This document shows positions 44,687 to 53,805 of a DNA stretch of 64,000 nucleotides, piece by piece. Where the stretch lies: the NCBI GenBank assembly GCA_002358575.1, contig DEPD01000093.1:17387-81386 (forward strand), read 5' to 3'. How positions within the stretch are numbered: position 1 is the first letter of the stretch; each line of letters opens with the position of its first letter. The translations under genes and the position numbers were made by a program. Source of the stretch: Lachnospiraceae bacterium UBA3401 (GTDB lineage: Bacteria > Bacillota > Clostridia > Lachnospirales > Lachnospiraceae). Below the pieces are notes generated by a model, which saw only the letters and a list, made by a program, of their open reading frames with translations, was not told the origin of the DNA and searched no databases.

Positions 44687-45757
44687 ATGGACCAGGGACA
44701 AAAAGATGCTAAAAAATGGTTTATACGATGTTTTGCATCGCTATTATTGTCAATTTTTCTTGTCTTTTTGATTGTTTGGATATTTGATCCGTATTTTCAT
44801 TTTCACAAGCCGTTTTCATTTGTCTCTTATCGGTTGTATGACGAGCGATATACAAATGATGGCATTTCAAGGCACTTTGATTACAATGCTATTATTACAG
44901 GGACATCAATGGCGCAGAATTTTAAACCGAGCGAGATGGATGCTTTGTTTGGGACCCAGTCTGTGAAAGAAACCTTCTCAGGAGCAGGATTTCAGGAGCT
45001 TTCACAGAATCTAGAGCGGGCATTACAGCGCAATAAAAATTTGAAAACGGTTCTATGGACGCTGGATTATAGCGGACTCATTCGGGAGAAAGACTGGACG
45101 CAGTATGAAGGATATCCAGAATACCTTTATGATGATAATCCATGGAATGATATGCAGTATGTATTTAATAAGTCTATTTTTTACCATGGTGTTCTACCCA
45201 ATATTTTAAAGACAGTGACAGGACAGCCTAGAACGACAATGGATGCGTATTCTTCTTGGGACAAGGAAACAGGGTTGCGCTTTATTCTGCAGACATATGA
45301 CAGGAACCATGTGGAGGAGGATATGCCAACAGTCTTGGGTCCAGAGGAACGAAAGATGACGTTGGAAAATATTACAGAGAATGTTACCTCGTTGATAAAC
45401 CAATATCCAGAGACAACATTTTATGTTTTCTATACGCCGTATAGTATTTGCTACTGGGATTCTTTGATACAGGAAGGTTCTATTATAAGACAGTTTGAGG
45501 CGGAACAATTGGTTACAGAACTGCTGCTTCAGTGTCCAAATGTAAAGTTGTATAACTTTTTTGATCAGTATGAAGTGATTACAAATCTTGATAATTACAG
45601 GGATAAGGAACATTATTCTGCCAAGATAAACAGTCAGATTTTGCAGTGGATTGCTTCTGATGTGGGGCTTGTCACAGAAGAAAATTATCTGGAGCGTTTG
45701 ACGGCAGAGAAACAGTTTTATTTAAATTATGATTACGAAGGAATTTATCACGAATGA
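44687..45757 (+). CDS. SGNH-like O-acetylation partner (DltD/AlgJ-like role)
   Basis: Protein of 356 aa with one N-terminal membrane helix (about 15-33) and the rest outside. The segment IITGTSMAQNFKPSEMD (about 68-84) has the G-x-S block expected for an SGNH/AlgX-type esterase fold, with Ser at the nucleophile position, and DKEHYSAKINSQIL near residue 305 supplies the D-x-x-H pair. TFYVFYTPYSICYWDS is another strand-loop of this fold. Such proteins work with an MBOAT protein to move acetyl or alanyl groups to a polymer outside. The gene lies 36 bases after the MBOAT gene. The exact family is not certain, because the motifs are short. Confidence 0.78.
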   Translation: MDQGQKDAKKWFIRCFASLLLSIFLVFLIVWIFDPYFHFHKPFSFVSYRLYDERYTNDGISRHFDYNAIITGTSMAQNFKPSEMDALFGTQSVKETFSGAGFQELSQNLERALQRNKNLKTVLWTLDYSGLIREKDWTQYEGYPEYLYDDNPWNDMQYVFNKSIFYHGVLPNILKTVTGQPRTTMDAYSSWDKETGLRFILQTYDRNHVEEDMPTVLGPEERKMTLENITENVTSLINQYPETTFYVFYTPYSICYWDSLIQEGSIIRQFEAEQLVTELLLQCPNVKLYNFFDQYEVITNLDNYRDKEHYSAKINSQILQWIASDVGLVTEENYLERLTAEKQFYLNYDYEGIYHE

Positions 45758-45773
45758 AAGGCATGGGTAAAAG

Positions 45774-47516
45774 ATGGATATAATTAAGAAAATGCGCTAC
45801 ATTCTGGACAGGAGGCAGAAAATCCAAATCTGTTTTTTGGGTGTTCTAATCTTTATAGGCGGTCTGCTTGAGACAGTCAGTGTATCGGGAGTGCTGCCGA
45901 TTGCATGGGCGATTATAGATCCTGCTGAGATGCAGGAAAACAAGTATATGCAGTGGGCAATGCAGGCGCTTGGCATTCAGGATATTCAGGGATTTATTAT
46001 TCCACTTTTGCTTGCGCTGATTTTTTTATATGCACTAAAAAATGCTTTTTTGCTTTTGCTTGTATATGTGCAGAATCGTTTTATTGCACTAAATCGCAAC
46101 AAATTAATTAGTCAAGTGCTGCGGGAATTTTTAAATAGACCATATGAGTTTTATCTGGATGCGGATATTCCCACTGTGTTTCGACTGACAGACAGCGATA
46201 TTCCAAATGTATTTAATATTCTGATGGCAATGATTTCTCTGGTGTCCGAGTCCGTGGTGTTTGTTCTGCTCTGCATTGTAATGATTGTTACAGATTGGAA
46301 ATTGTTATTGTTTTTGCTTGTAGTGTTTGGGATTCTTTCTTTTTTAATTATTAAGGTATTGAAGCCGCGTCTTGCAAAATTGGGGGAAAAAAATCAATCT
46401 ATTCAGTCAAAAATTGCAAAGTGGAGGATTCAGGCAATTTATGGCATTAAAGATGTCAAGGTCCTGCACAGGGAAGCATTTTTTGCAGACAATTATGAGC
46501 AGAGCGGCAAAGTTGGCGCTGGATATGCAGAGCGGCACGCTGTTTTAAATAATCTACCTAGACTGTTAATTGAGACTGTTTTTATGGCAAGTGTGCTTGG
46601 GTATATTGTTCTGTATATTTCTTTTGGAAAGGATGCCTCCTCGCTTGTGCCAATGCTTACAACGTTTGCAATAGCAGCAATCCGCATGATGCCAAGTGTA
46701 AACCGCATCAATACTTATCTGACTGATATTTCTTTTTTCCGTCCCTGTCTTGACTACGTGTATGAAAATATGAATATCAATGAAATCAGCCGCAGAACAA
46801 ATCAGACTTTGCAGCCTGCCGACAGGTCAAAGAAGATGCAGCTTCAGAATTGTATTGCACTGAAAGATATTGTATATGCCTACCCCAATACGGACAAACT
46901 GATATTTGACAAGGCGAATATGATTGTTCCCTATGGAAAATCCGTTGGAATTATGGGCCCATCAGGCGCGGGAAAATCAACAATTGTAGATATCCTTCTA
47001 GGACTTTTAAAAATTAGAGAGGGCAGTATTACCTGTGACGGCGTTAATATCTTTGACAATTATCCGGCATGGCTTGCACAGATTGGCTATATTCCGCAGT
47101 CTATTTATCTAATAGACGAATCTATCAGAAATAATATTGCGTTTGGAATTGCGGAGAAGGAGATTGACGATGACTGCATCTGGCAGGCGCTTGAGGAAGC
47201 TCAGTTAAAAGAGTTTATTAAAGGACTTCCAGAGGGATTAGATACTACCATTGGAGATCGAGGAATCCGTATTTCAGGCGGGCAAAGACAGCGCCTTGGA
47301 ATTGCGCGGGCGCTCTATCATAATCCAGAGATTCTTGTGTTTGACGAGGCAACTTCTGCGCTTGACAATGAGACGGAGGCAGCAGTGATGGAGGCAATCA
47401 ACAGTTTCCATGGCAGAAAGACAATGGTGATTATTGCACACAGGTTAAATACAATTGAGAAGTGCGATATTATCTATAAAGTAGATGCGGGAAAAATTGT
47501 GAAAACGACGTTATAA
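45774..47516 (+). CDS. ABC transporter/flippase, fused membrane and ATPase domains (PglK-like)
   Basis: Half-transporter of 580 aa: six membrane helices (about 20-310), then an ATPase domain with Walker A IMGPSGAGKSTIVDILLG (about 397-414), signature ISGGQRQRLGIARALY (about 500-515), Walker B ILVFDEATSALD and His loop IIAHRLN. It forms a homodimer. The N-terminal region (LDRRQKIQ, GLLETVSVSGVLPI) and the spacing match PglK-type lipid-linked oligosaccharide flippases. It probably flips an undecaprenyl-pyrophosphate-linked oligosaccharide to the outer face using ATP. No Wzx-type flippase is seen in the window, so it may be the only one for this locus. Start has GGGTAAAAG upstream, a modest site. 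Confidence 0.88.
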   Translation: MDIIKKMRYILDRRQKIQICFLGVLIFIGGLLETVSVSGVLPIAWAIIDPAEMQENKYMQWAMQALGIQDIQGFIIPLLLALIFLYALKNAFLLLLVYVQNRFIALNRNKLISQVLREFLNRPYEFYLDADIPTVFRLTDSDIPNVFNILMAMISLVSESVVFVLLCIVMIVTDWKLLLFLLVVFGILSFLIIKVLKPRLAKLGEKNQSIQSKIAKWRIQAIYGIKDVKVLHREAFFADNYEQSGKVGAGYAERHAVLNNLPRLLIETVFMASVLGYIVLYISFGKDASSLVPMLTTFAIAAIRMMPSVNRINTYLTDISFFRPCLDYVYENMNINEISRRTNQTLQPADRSKKMQLQNCIALKDIVYAYPNTDKLIFDKANMIVPYGKSVGIMGPSGAGKSTIVDILLGLLKIREGSITCDGVNIFDNYPAWLAQIGYIPQSIYLIDESIRNNIAFGIAEKEIDDDCIWQALEEAQLKEFIKGLPEGLDTTIGDRGIRISGGQRQRLGIARALYHNPEILVFDEATSALDNETEAAVMEAINSFHGRKTMVIIAHRLNTIEKCDIIYKVDAGKIVKTTL

Positions 47517-47530
47517 AAAGCGAGAATAAT

Positions 47531-48547
47531 ATGGAAAAGAAACCAATTATTGCAACAGAACTGCTGAAAGGGCAGGGGCTTGGCAATCAGTTGTTCTGTT
47601 ATGTGACAACAAGGGCGCTTGCACACGCCAAAAACTATGATTTTAGCATATTGAACAGCCAACTGTTAGACTGCATGTATTTTATGGAGCTGGACTGTGG
47701 GCTGGACAGGACAAAAGAGCAGTTTACAGAGACGTATTATGAGAAAGAGGATAGGATTTATCTTGGAAATTCAAGGCATGATATAGAACATGGCTGTTAT
47801 ATTACTGGCGCGGACAATCGATTTTTGACACTTGACCGAACAATACTTCTGTATGGAAATATGCAGGATGAGTCCTACTTTGGGAAGTATAAAAAAGAAA
47901 TTAAAACATGGCTGAAAGTAAAACCAGCGTATGATTGTAAGGATTACGCCAAAGAAAATCTTTGTATTATCAATATTCGAGGTGGGGAGTACACCAGCAA
48001 CCCAGAACTGTTTTTAAGGCGCAAATACTGGCTTGATGCCATCAAGATTATGCGGCAGATTCGCCCCGATATGGAATTTATGACAATAACAGACGATCTG
48101 GCGGCGGCAAAAAGAATCCTTCCAGAGATAAAGGCATATCATTTTGACTTGGCAGGAGACTATACCATTATTAAAAACGCAAGTTATTTAATATTATCCA
48201 ACTCGACTTTTGCTTTTTTTCCAGCATTTACAAGCGATACAGTGCAGTATATTATTGCGCCGAAATATTGGGCTAGGCATAATGTGTCAAATGGGTATTG
48301 GGCTTCGGAACAGAATATATATTCGGATTTTATGTATCTTGACAGAAAAGGAAAGCTCTACACAGCCGAAGAATGCAGAGAAGCGCTTGACAAATATAGG
48401 AAAAAGTCGGTATCCTATAAAAGGATTGGACAGAGACTAGAAGGAACGGCTTTGATGGCAGCAAAGATAAAAAGTCAATGGCTGATCTATCAGGATTTGT
48501 CTGTAAGGGCTGTGCGGTCTTTAAAACGCAGATTGAAAAGTTTGTGA
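47531..48547 (+). CDS. GT11-like glycosyltransferase with altered donor motif
   Basis: Protein of 338 aa. KGQGLGNQLFCYVTTRALA at the N-terminus is the GT11 glycine-asparagine loop. At the donor site the usual H-x-R-R-x-D reads INIRGGEYTSN, so His is Asn and the Asp is Glu or displaced. Later ITDDLAAAKRILPEI and LSNSTFAFFPAFTS match the rest of the GT11 fold, so overall homology is credible. It may use a donor other than GDP-fucose, or be a weaker enzyme. A basic C-terminal tail (SVRAVRSLKRRLKSL) could bind the membrane. It lies 14 bases after the flippase gene. Confidence 0.75.
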   Translation: MEKKPIIATELLKGQGLGNQLFCYVTTRALAHAKNYDFSILNSQLLDCMYFMELDCGLDRTKEQFTETYYEKEDRIYLGNSRHDIEHGCYITGADNRFLTLDRTILLYGNMQDESYFGKYKKEIKTWLKVKPAYDCKDYAKENLCIINIRGGEYTSNPELFLRRKYWLDAIKIMRQIRPDMEFMTITDDLAAAKRILPEIKAYHFDLAGDYTIIKNASYLILSNSTFAFFPAFTSDTVQYIIAPKYWARHNVSNGYWASEQNIYSDFMYLDRKGKLYTAEECREALDKYRKKSVSYKRIGQRLEGTALMAAKIKSQWLIYQDLSVRAVRSLKRRLKSL

Positions 48548-48581
48548 AAGGGCTGACAGCGAAAGGGGCAGGATTTAAATT

Positions 48582-49325
48582 ATGGATAACAGCACTAAAA
48601 AATTAAATCTGCCACAAGTGACACTTGTGGCGATGACCAGCGTGAATGTCAGGGCAACCATCAAGGCAATGCAGTACAGTATGCGCGGGATTGTGTTTGG
48701 AGATGCAGTGCTTATCACGCATAGAAAGCCATTTGGACTGCCCAAAGCGATCCGTTATAGCCACACAGATAAATTAAAAAATATTGATGATTTTAATTAC
48801 AAGATGGTCTATGAATTGGGAAGCCACATTCACACGGATTTTGCATTGATTGTCCATGCAGATGGATTTGTCGTACACCCGGAAATGTGGCAAGATGCAT
48901 TTTTGGATTATGATTATATTGGTGCACCGTGGCCGTTGCCGCCCGAGAAAGATACAACTACTTACCGAGATAAAAATGGAAATATCTGCCGTGTTGGAAA
49001 CAGTGCAGGAATACGAAGCAAACGTCTGATGGATTTCCCCAGAAAAGCAGGGATTCCATGGGAGGGAGAATATGCGTACGGGCGCATGTGGTACTACGAG
49101 GATGGTTTTATCTGTTGTAAGATTCGCCATCTGCTAGAGGCAGAAGGAATGCGCATTGCCCCGCTAGAAGTGGCAAAGTACTACAGCCATGAAAAAATGA
49201 TACCAGAAGTGCAGGGAATCATACCATTTGCGTTTCATAAGTGGGAAGGGACGAACGCACAATATCCGAATTTTATCAAAGAACCATTTTTGAGACGGTG
49301 TAAGAGATTATTGCGAAAAGGATAA
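48582..49325 (+). CDS. DUF5672 family protein, likely glycosyltransferase
   Basis: Protein of 247 aa. FALIVHADGFVVHPEMWQDA, followed by DYDYIGAPWPLPP and VGNSAGIRSKRLMDFP, is the defining core of DUF5672, a family with a GT-A-like layout found in glycan loci. HADG may stand in for the D-x-D motif. ICCKIRHLLEAEGMRIAPLE and FAFHKWEGTN complete the family pattern. No membrane segment. A broken copy of its 3' part is found at 51694-51810. Reaction unknown; transfer of a sugar to the glycan is inferred. Confidence 0.82.
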   Translation: MDNSTKKLNLPQVTLVAMTSVNVRATIKAMQYSMRGIVFGDAVLITHRKPFGLPKAIRYSHTDKLKNIDDFNYKMVYELGSHIHTDFALIVHADGFVVHPEMWQDAFLDYDYIGAPWPLPPEKDTTTYRDKNGNICRVGNSAGIRSKRLMDFPRKAGIPWEGEYAYGRMWYYEDGFICCKIRHLLEAEGMRIAPLEVAKYYSHEKMIPEVQGIIPFAFHKWEGTNAQYPNFIKEPFLRRCKRLLRKG

Positions 49326-49332
49326 AAGGAAT

Positions 49333-51639
49333 ATGAAAGAATGGATTGCGCAGAATAAAGGTTATACAATTGTGCTTGCAGTGGAAATGTTATTTGTATT
49401 AATTATGCTGCTTGTCGCATTCCGAAAACCGACTGCGTATACTTTGGATAACACAAATATAACTATATTAGATGATGAGGTTCTTCTGGAAAACGATGGG
49501 AGCTATCACGTGATAGGCACGCGTATGGGAGAGCAGTCATCACAGGAAGTGCTTCGGTCAGTGCCATTTGCATTGCCCCATGGAATGTATGAGGTGGTGG
49601 TTTCCTATGAGTCTATTTTTGGAAAAGAGAGTACATGTGAGGATTACACAGGTTCTGTGCAGATAACATCACAGAAACATCGTGCAGGATTTCAATGTAG
49701 TGAAATTTTGTTGCAAGACATCAAAACAAGTATGACAGACCGGCTTTGGGTGCGGTCTTTTAATGGTGTGAAAGATCTGGAAGTGCATGTGTTATTTAGC
49801 GGTGTTGGGGAGCTTCGCCTTTCCGCAATAGAAATTAAAGAATTATCCTTGTGGCGTTTTGTCTGCCTGTTTGGCTGGATTTTGTTGTTTGCTGTGGCAG
49901 ATGTTGGATATCGATACTTTTTTACCCGCAATAATTATGCCAATAAACAGATTGTGATTGTGCTTGGACTTACCATATTCTTTTCAAGTCTGCCATTGTT
50001 TATGGATTTTCTGTATTGGGGGCATGATATGGATTTTCACACTGCCCGCATCTGGTCTCTGGCAGAAGGAATCAAAAATGGACATTGGATTGTGCCAATT
50101 CAAACGGAAATGGTAAATGGATATGGATATGCGACACCGCTATTTTACAGCCAATTATTTTTATATATTCCTGCGTTAATTTACTGTCTGGGTGCACCCT
50201 TGCAGGTGTCTTATCAAATATACGCAATTCTAATCAATGCGGCATCTTGTCTAATTTGTTTCTATTGTATAAAGGAGTTGTTTCGCAACAAGCGTTTTGC
50301 CTTGTTTGGCGCTATTTTATATACCTTGTCAGCATATCGCCTTGCAGATGTCTACACAAGGGCTTCTGTTGGGGAGTACACAGCAATGGCATTTTTGCCG
50401 CTTGTATTATATGGATTTGCGCGCGTGTATATGACTGAGGAGAAAAAAATTACTTGGCATGACTACATGCCAATTGTGATTGGTCTTACAGGGATTATTC
50501 GATGCCATATCCTTACCTGCGAGCTGACTGCACTGTGTATTTTATTGTTTTGCCTGCTTACCATCAAAAAAACATTTCAGCCACAAAGATTTTTGGCGTT
50601 AGTGCGAGCAGCACTGATAACGTTTGCTGTGAACGCGGCATTTCTGATACCATTTTTATCTTCTATGACAATGAATCTAAATGTGAAGGCAAACCAAGTC
50701 AATCAGATTCAAGAGCAAGGAACCTATCTTGTGCAGGCATTAGGATTGTTTATGACTGCGACGGGTGGAAGTGTCAAGGGAACGCTTGACGAGATGCCAA
50801 TGTCCGTTGGTTTTTCCTTGATTATAGGGATTGGCATTCTCCTATATTGTTGTGCAAAGAGATATGACTGGGAGATTGAGCGGGATAAAATGTTGCGGTT
50901 TGGCACGTACTGTGCTGGTTTTGCAGTGTTAAGCATTTTATTTTCTCTGCGGTTTATGCCATGGGACAGCATACGAAATATCAGCGGTATAATTGCCAAG
51001 ATGCTTTGTATGATTCAGTATCCTTGGCGTTACTATGCTTTTGCGACCGTTTTTGGTGTCTTTGCTGCAGTGACAGGTGTAAAAGTGATTTCGGAATACA
51101 AAGGCAGTGTCACAGTAAAATTGTGCTGTGGTATAATGCTTTTGTTTACGATGTTAAATGCAGGAATGTTTTTTCGAGACTTTGCAAACGAAGCTAAGAC
51201 CATCACTGTCTATGGCGCAATGCCCACTGAGATTGGTTATGGAGAATATTTGCCCACAGGTACTGTAATGGAAGAATTAAAAGTGCGAAAAATAGTTACA
51301 GATGAGACATCTGTAACGGTGAGTGGATATCAGTATATAGATGGCGTGACAACATTTTCTTGCAAAAATGAGTCCAAAGAGGAAAAAGTGGTAGAAATTC
51401 CACTGTTAAATTATGATCACTATCATGCATATGATAAAAATAGTGGACAAGAGTTCCCAATTCGCAATGGTCATAACAATTATGTCAATATCGTAATTAG
51501 TCCACAGTATGAAGGGGAAATTGAGATTCGCTATGTGATACCTTTTCTGTGGAAAGTGGGGTATCTCCTCTCAACAGTGTCTGTTATAGGGGTGATTGCA
51601 ATCGCTGGGATTGCCAGATGGAAAAGAAGAAAGGCTTAG
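49333..51639 (+). CDS. Large polytopic membrane protein, PTPS-related/YfhO-like
   Basis: Integral membrane protein of 768 aa. It has a first membrane segment (about 12-30), an outside beta-rich domain (about 35-165), then a long run of membrane segments, a second outside domain near the C-terminus (about 630-735) and a last membrane helix with a basic tail. The key loop is WGHDMDFHTARIWSLAEGIK (about 229-248), followed by YTLSAYRLADVYTRASVGEY; this pairing resembles the 6-pyruvoyl-tetrahydropterin-synthase-related and YfhO membrane families. The H-D-x-D loop suits a GT-C glycosyltransferase active site. YfhO-type proteins are known to glycosylate teichoic acids, so side-chain addition outside the membrane is a fair inference. 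Starts seven bases after the DUF5672 gene. Confidence 0.75.
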   Translation: MKEWIAQNKGYTIVLAVEMLFVLIMLLVAFRKPTAYTLDNTNITILDDEVLLENDGSYHVIGTRMGEQSSQEVLRSVPFALPHGMYEVVVSYESIFGKESTCEDYTGSVQITSQKHRAGFQCSEILLQDIKTSMTDRLWVRSFNGVKDLEVHVLFSGVGELRLSAIEIKELSLWRFVCLFGWILLFAVADVGYRYFFTRNNYANKQIVIVLGLTIFFSSLPLFMDFLYWGHDMDFHTARIWSLAEGIKNGHWIVPIQTEMVNGYGYATPLFYSQLFLYIPALIYCLGAPLQVSYQIYAILINAASCLICFYCIKELFRNKRFALFGAILYTLSAYRLADVYTRASVGEYTAMAFLPLVLYGFARVYMTEEKKITWHDYMPIVIGLTGIIRCHILTCELTALCILLFCLLTIKKTFQPQRFLALVRAALITFAVNAAFLIPFLSSMTMNLNVKANQVNQIQEQGTYLVQALGLFMTATGGSVKGTLDEMPMSVGFSLIIGIGILLYCCAKRYDWEIERDKMLRFGTYCAGFAVLSILFSLRFMPWDSIRNISGIIAKMLCMIQYPWRYYAFATVFGVFAAVTGVKVISEYKGSVTVKLCCGIMLLFTMLNAGMFFRDFANEAKTITVYGAMPTEIGYGEYLPTGTVMEELKVRKIVTDETSVTVSGYQYIDGVTTFSCKNESKEEKVVEIPLLNYDHYHAYDKNSGQEFPIRNGHNNYVNIVISPQYEGEIEIRYVIPFLWKVGYLLSTVSVIGVIAIAGIARWKRRKA

Positions 51640-51644
51640 AGAAG

Positions 51645-51810
51645 ATGGTCTATGATTGTTTTCAGTTTTTTAATGAATTTCATCGAAGGGGATGTATGGG
51701 CGGATGTGGTATATGGTCATGAGAAAATAGTACCAGAAGTGCAAGAAATCATGCCGTTTGCGTTTTATAATGGGAGGAAACCAATACACAATATCTGAAT
51801 TTTATCAGGG
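51645..51810 (+). pseudogene. Scar with fragments of a GT17 gene and a DUF5672 gene
   Basis: ATG 51645 reads MVYDCFQFFNEF, matching the first residues of the intact GT17 gene at 53806 (32 of the first 36 bases agree). It then runs into MGGCGIWS and a stop at 51722. Bases 51694-51711 match the AYGRMWY part of the DUF5672 gene (about 49070), and bases 51712-51810 match that gene's 3' end in frames giving HEKIVPEVQEIMPFAF and then, after a one-base shift, WEETNTQYLNFI. The scar is thus what is left of a GT17 gene and a second DUF5672 copy, collapsed by deletions. Confidence 0.85.
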
Positions 51811-51823
51811 GGTCTTGTACAGA

Positions 51824-53770
51824 ATGTATGAAGAAGGGTATAAGGAAAATAATCGAAGGAAGATTTTCAAGGAAGATGGACTAAATTGGCAAAAATTACT
51901 TCTGTCAGGTAAAGTATTGTGGACAGTACTTGCTTTTTCCATGAATTATGGAATTGTAGAGAGGAAAATAGCAGAAAGAAATTTTGAAAAGATATATTCG
52001 TTTCTTCCAGATATTTCAGTCTTTTTAAATGGCATTGATGCACAGCCGCTTATAACTTTGTTGTTATTGTGGTTTCTTGGAAAATATTATAAAATTTCTG
52101 ATGCTGGTATAAGGGACAGAAGAAAAAGGTTTACAGTAGAAATGTTGACACTGATTGCTTCTATAAGCCTCTTTACTGGAACAGCTATTTACAGATATGA
52201 GAGTCTGGATATACTGTTCTTAGGGGGAATACAGTGCGTAAAAAGTTTTATTATAGCAGGCGGATATTATTTGTTTTTTCAAAAACTATTTACTATTATG
52301 ACAAATGTATATGAGAAGTTGATGGACAATCAAAAAAACGGTCTTGTGATTTACTTTTTTGAAAGAAAATATGTAGGACTGTTTGTTTTTATTACATTGC
52401 TTATATTATGGGGAGGAACTCTTTTCGTTTACTATCCAGCATTTTTTATGGGGGATACAGAGGATATTTTGTATATGGCATTCAATTATCCTACGGGATT
52501 GGCAGATGCCGTATTACTGCCTAGGGAAGATGTATACTTAACCAATCATCATCCTATATTATATACAGGATTTATTAGAATTATTATGGATATTGTCAGA
52601 AAATTTGGGGGAGGGGATGCATGTGCTATATTTATATGTGCAATTGTGCAATGTGTAGTGAGTGCTGGTATTTTGTCGTATAGCTGCATATACTGTGCAA
52701 GAGAATTAAAAAAGCCCCGTGCAGCAATGTTTGCATTGATATTCTGGACGATATGCCCATGGGTATCCAAGTATGCTATTATGATTTCTAAAGATACACT
52801 CTTTGCAGGGTTTATTTTGTTATTTGGGGTAAATCTGCATGGCTTATTGAATTCTGAGAATAATTCTGTGAAAAAAATAAAGCATAGTTTCGGTGTTTTA
52901 CTATCTGCATTGATGGTTTTGCTGCTGCGGAAAAACGGTTTATATATTGTGGAATTTACATTTGTTTCTTTGTTGTTTTTATACAGGAAATATTGGAAAC
53001 GATGGTTTGTGTACATTGTATTAACTGTTTTAATTCAGTTTGGTTTTTCTAATATAATATTGCCTGCGGCAGAGATCGCTAATGGGAGTATAAGAGAAGC
53101 GTTATCGATCCCTTTTCAGCAGACAGCAAGATACATACAAAGGCATGGGGACGAGGTGACAGAACAGGAGCGGGAGGCAATTAACGCTGTGTTGCAGTAT
53201 GATGTTTTGGCGGAGATATATTCATCTGATATCTCAGATCCGGTTAAAGGTACATTTCGGATTGATACAGATAATGAGAAGCTAATAAATTATTTTAAAG
53301 TTTGGTTTGCTATGTTTTGGAAACATCCTGAGACGTATGCGGCAGCAACGATAAGTAATTATTATGGTTATTTCTATCCTGTTGTAAATGATATACAGAA
53401 GTTGTATAGGACAAGTGTTGGTAGTATGTATAATGCTGGTAGGGATGGATATTTTGAATTTTCTAATATTTATGATGAAGTACATGTATGGCTTAGGGAT
53501 TTATGTTCTCTATATGATATGGTATGGATGAAGACTCCGGTAATAAATATTCTTATGACAAGTGCATTTTATGTGTGGGTAGTTCTGACTGGTTGGTTGA
53601 TGAAGCTGGGCAGAGGGGACAAATGTGGCTTTGCATTTATGCTTGTGTTCGGTTTGACGACACTGACGGCTCTAGTAGGACCATGTAATGCAATTGATTA
53701 TGAGAGGTATATTTATCCATTAATTTTAGGATATCCTATTATTTTAGGTGTGTTATTTTACGAAGAATGA
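51824..53770 (+). CDS. DUF6020-like polytopic membrane protein
   Basis: Integral membrane protein of 648 aa from ATG 51824, which has AGGGGG about 11 bases upstream. The open frame reaches back to 51758, but those bases are remnant DUF5672 sequence read in another frame, so I do not include them. The key block is YYPAFFMGDTEDILYMAFN (about 206-224), then TNHHPILYTGF, SKDTLFAGFILLFG, LRKNGLYIVEF and NAIDYERYIYPLI near the end; this set is typical of DUF6020 membrane proteins in glycan loci. The acidic loop GDTED and the following H-H-P recall GT-C active sites. This gene is more AT-rich than its neighbours and starts at a scar, so it may have been inserted later. Confidence 0.75.
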   Translation: MYEEGYKENNRRKIFKEDGLNWQKLLLSGKVLWTVLAFSMNYGIVERKIAERNFEKIYSFLPDISVFLNGIDAQPLITLLLLWFLGKYYKISDAGIRDRRKRFTVEMLTLIASISLFTGTAIYRYESLDILFLGGIQCVKSFIIAGGYYLFFQKLFTIMTNVYEKLMDNQKNGLVIYFFERKYVGLFVFITLLILWGGTLFVYYPAFFMGDTEDILYMAFNYPTGLADAVLLPREDVYLTNHHPILYTGFIRIIMDIVRKFGGGDACAIFICAIVQCVVSAGILSYSCIYCARELKKPRAAMFALIFWTICPWVSKYAIMISKDTLFAGFILLFGVNLHGLLNSENNSVKKIKHSFGVLLSALMVLLLRKNGLYIVEFTFVSLLFLYRKYWKRWFVYIVLTVLIQFGFSNIILPAAEIANGSIREALSIPFQQTARYIQRHGDEVTEQEREAINAVLQYDVLAEIYSSDISDPVKGTFRIDTDNEKLINYFKVWFAMFWKHPETYAAATISNYYGYFYPVVNDIQKLYRTSVGSMYNAGRDGYFEFSNIYDEVHVWLRDLCSLYDMVWMKTPVINILMTSAFYVWVVLTGWLMKLGRGDKCGFAFMLVFGLTTLTALVGPCNAIDYERYIYPLILGYPIILGVLFYEE

Positions 53771-53805
53771 AAGAATTATATTTTAGAAAAGAGGATGTGT
53801 GAAAT

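Noticed and set aside
51758..51823. N-terminal extension of the DUF6020-like protein
   Set aside because: These codons are a DUF5672 remnant read in a different frame, so the extension is not part of the real protein.
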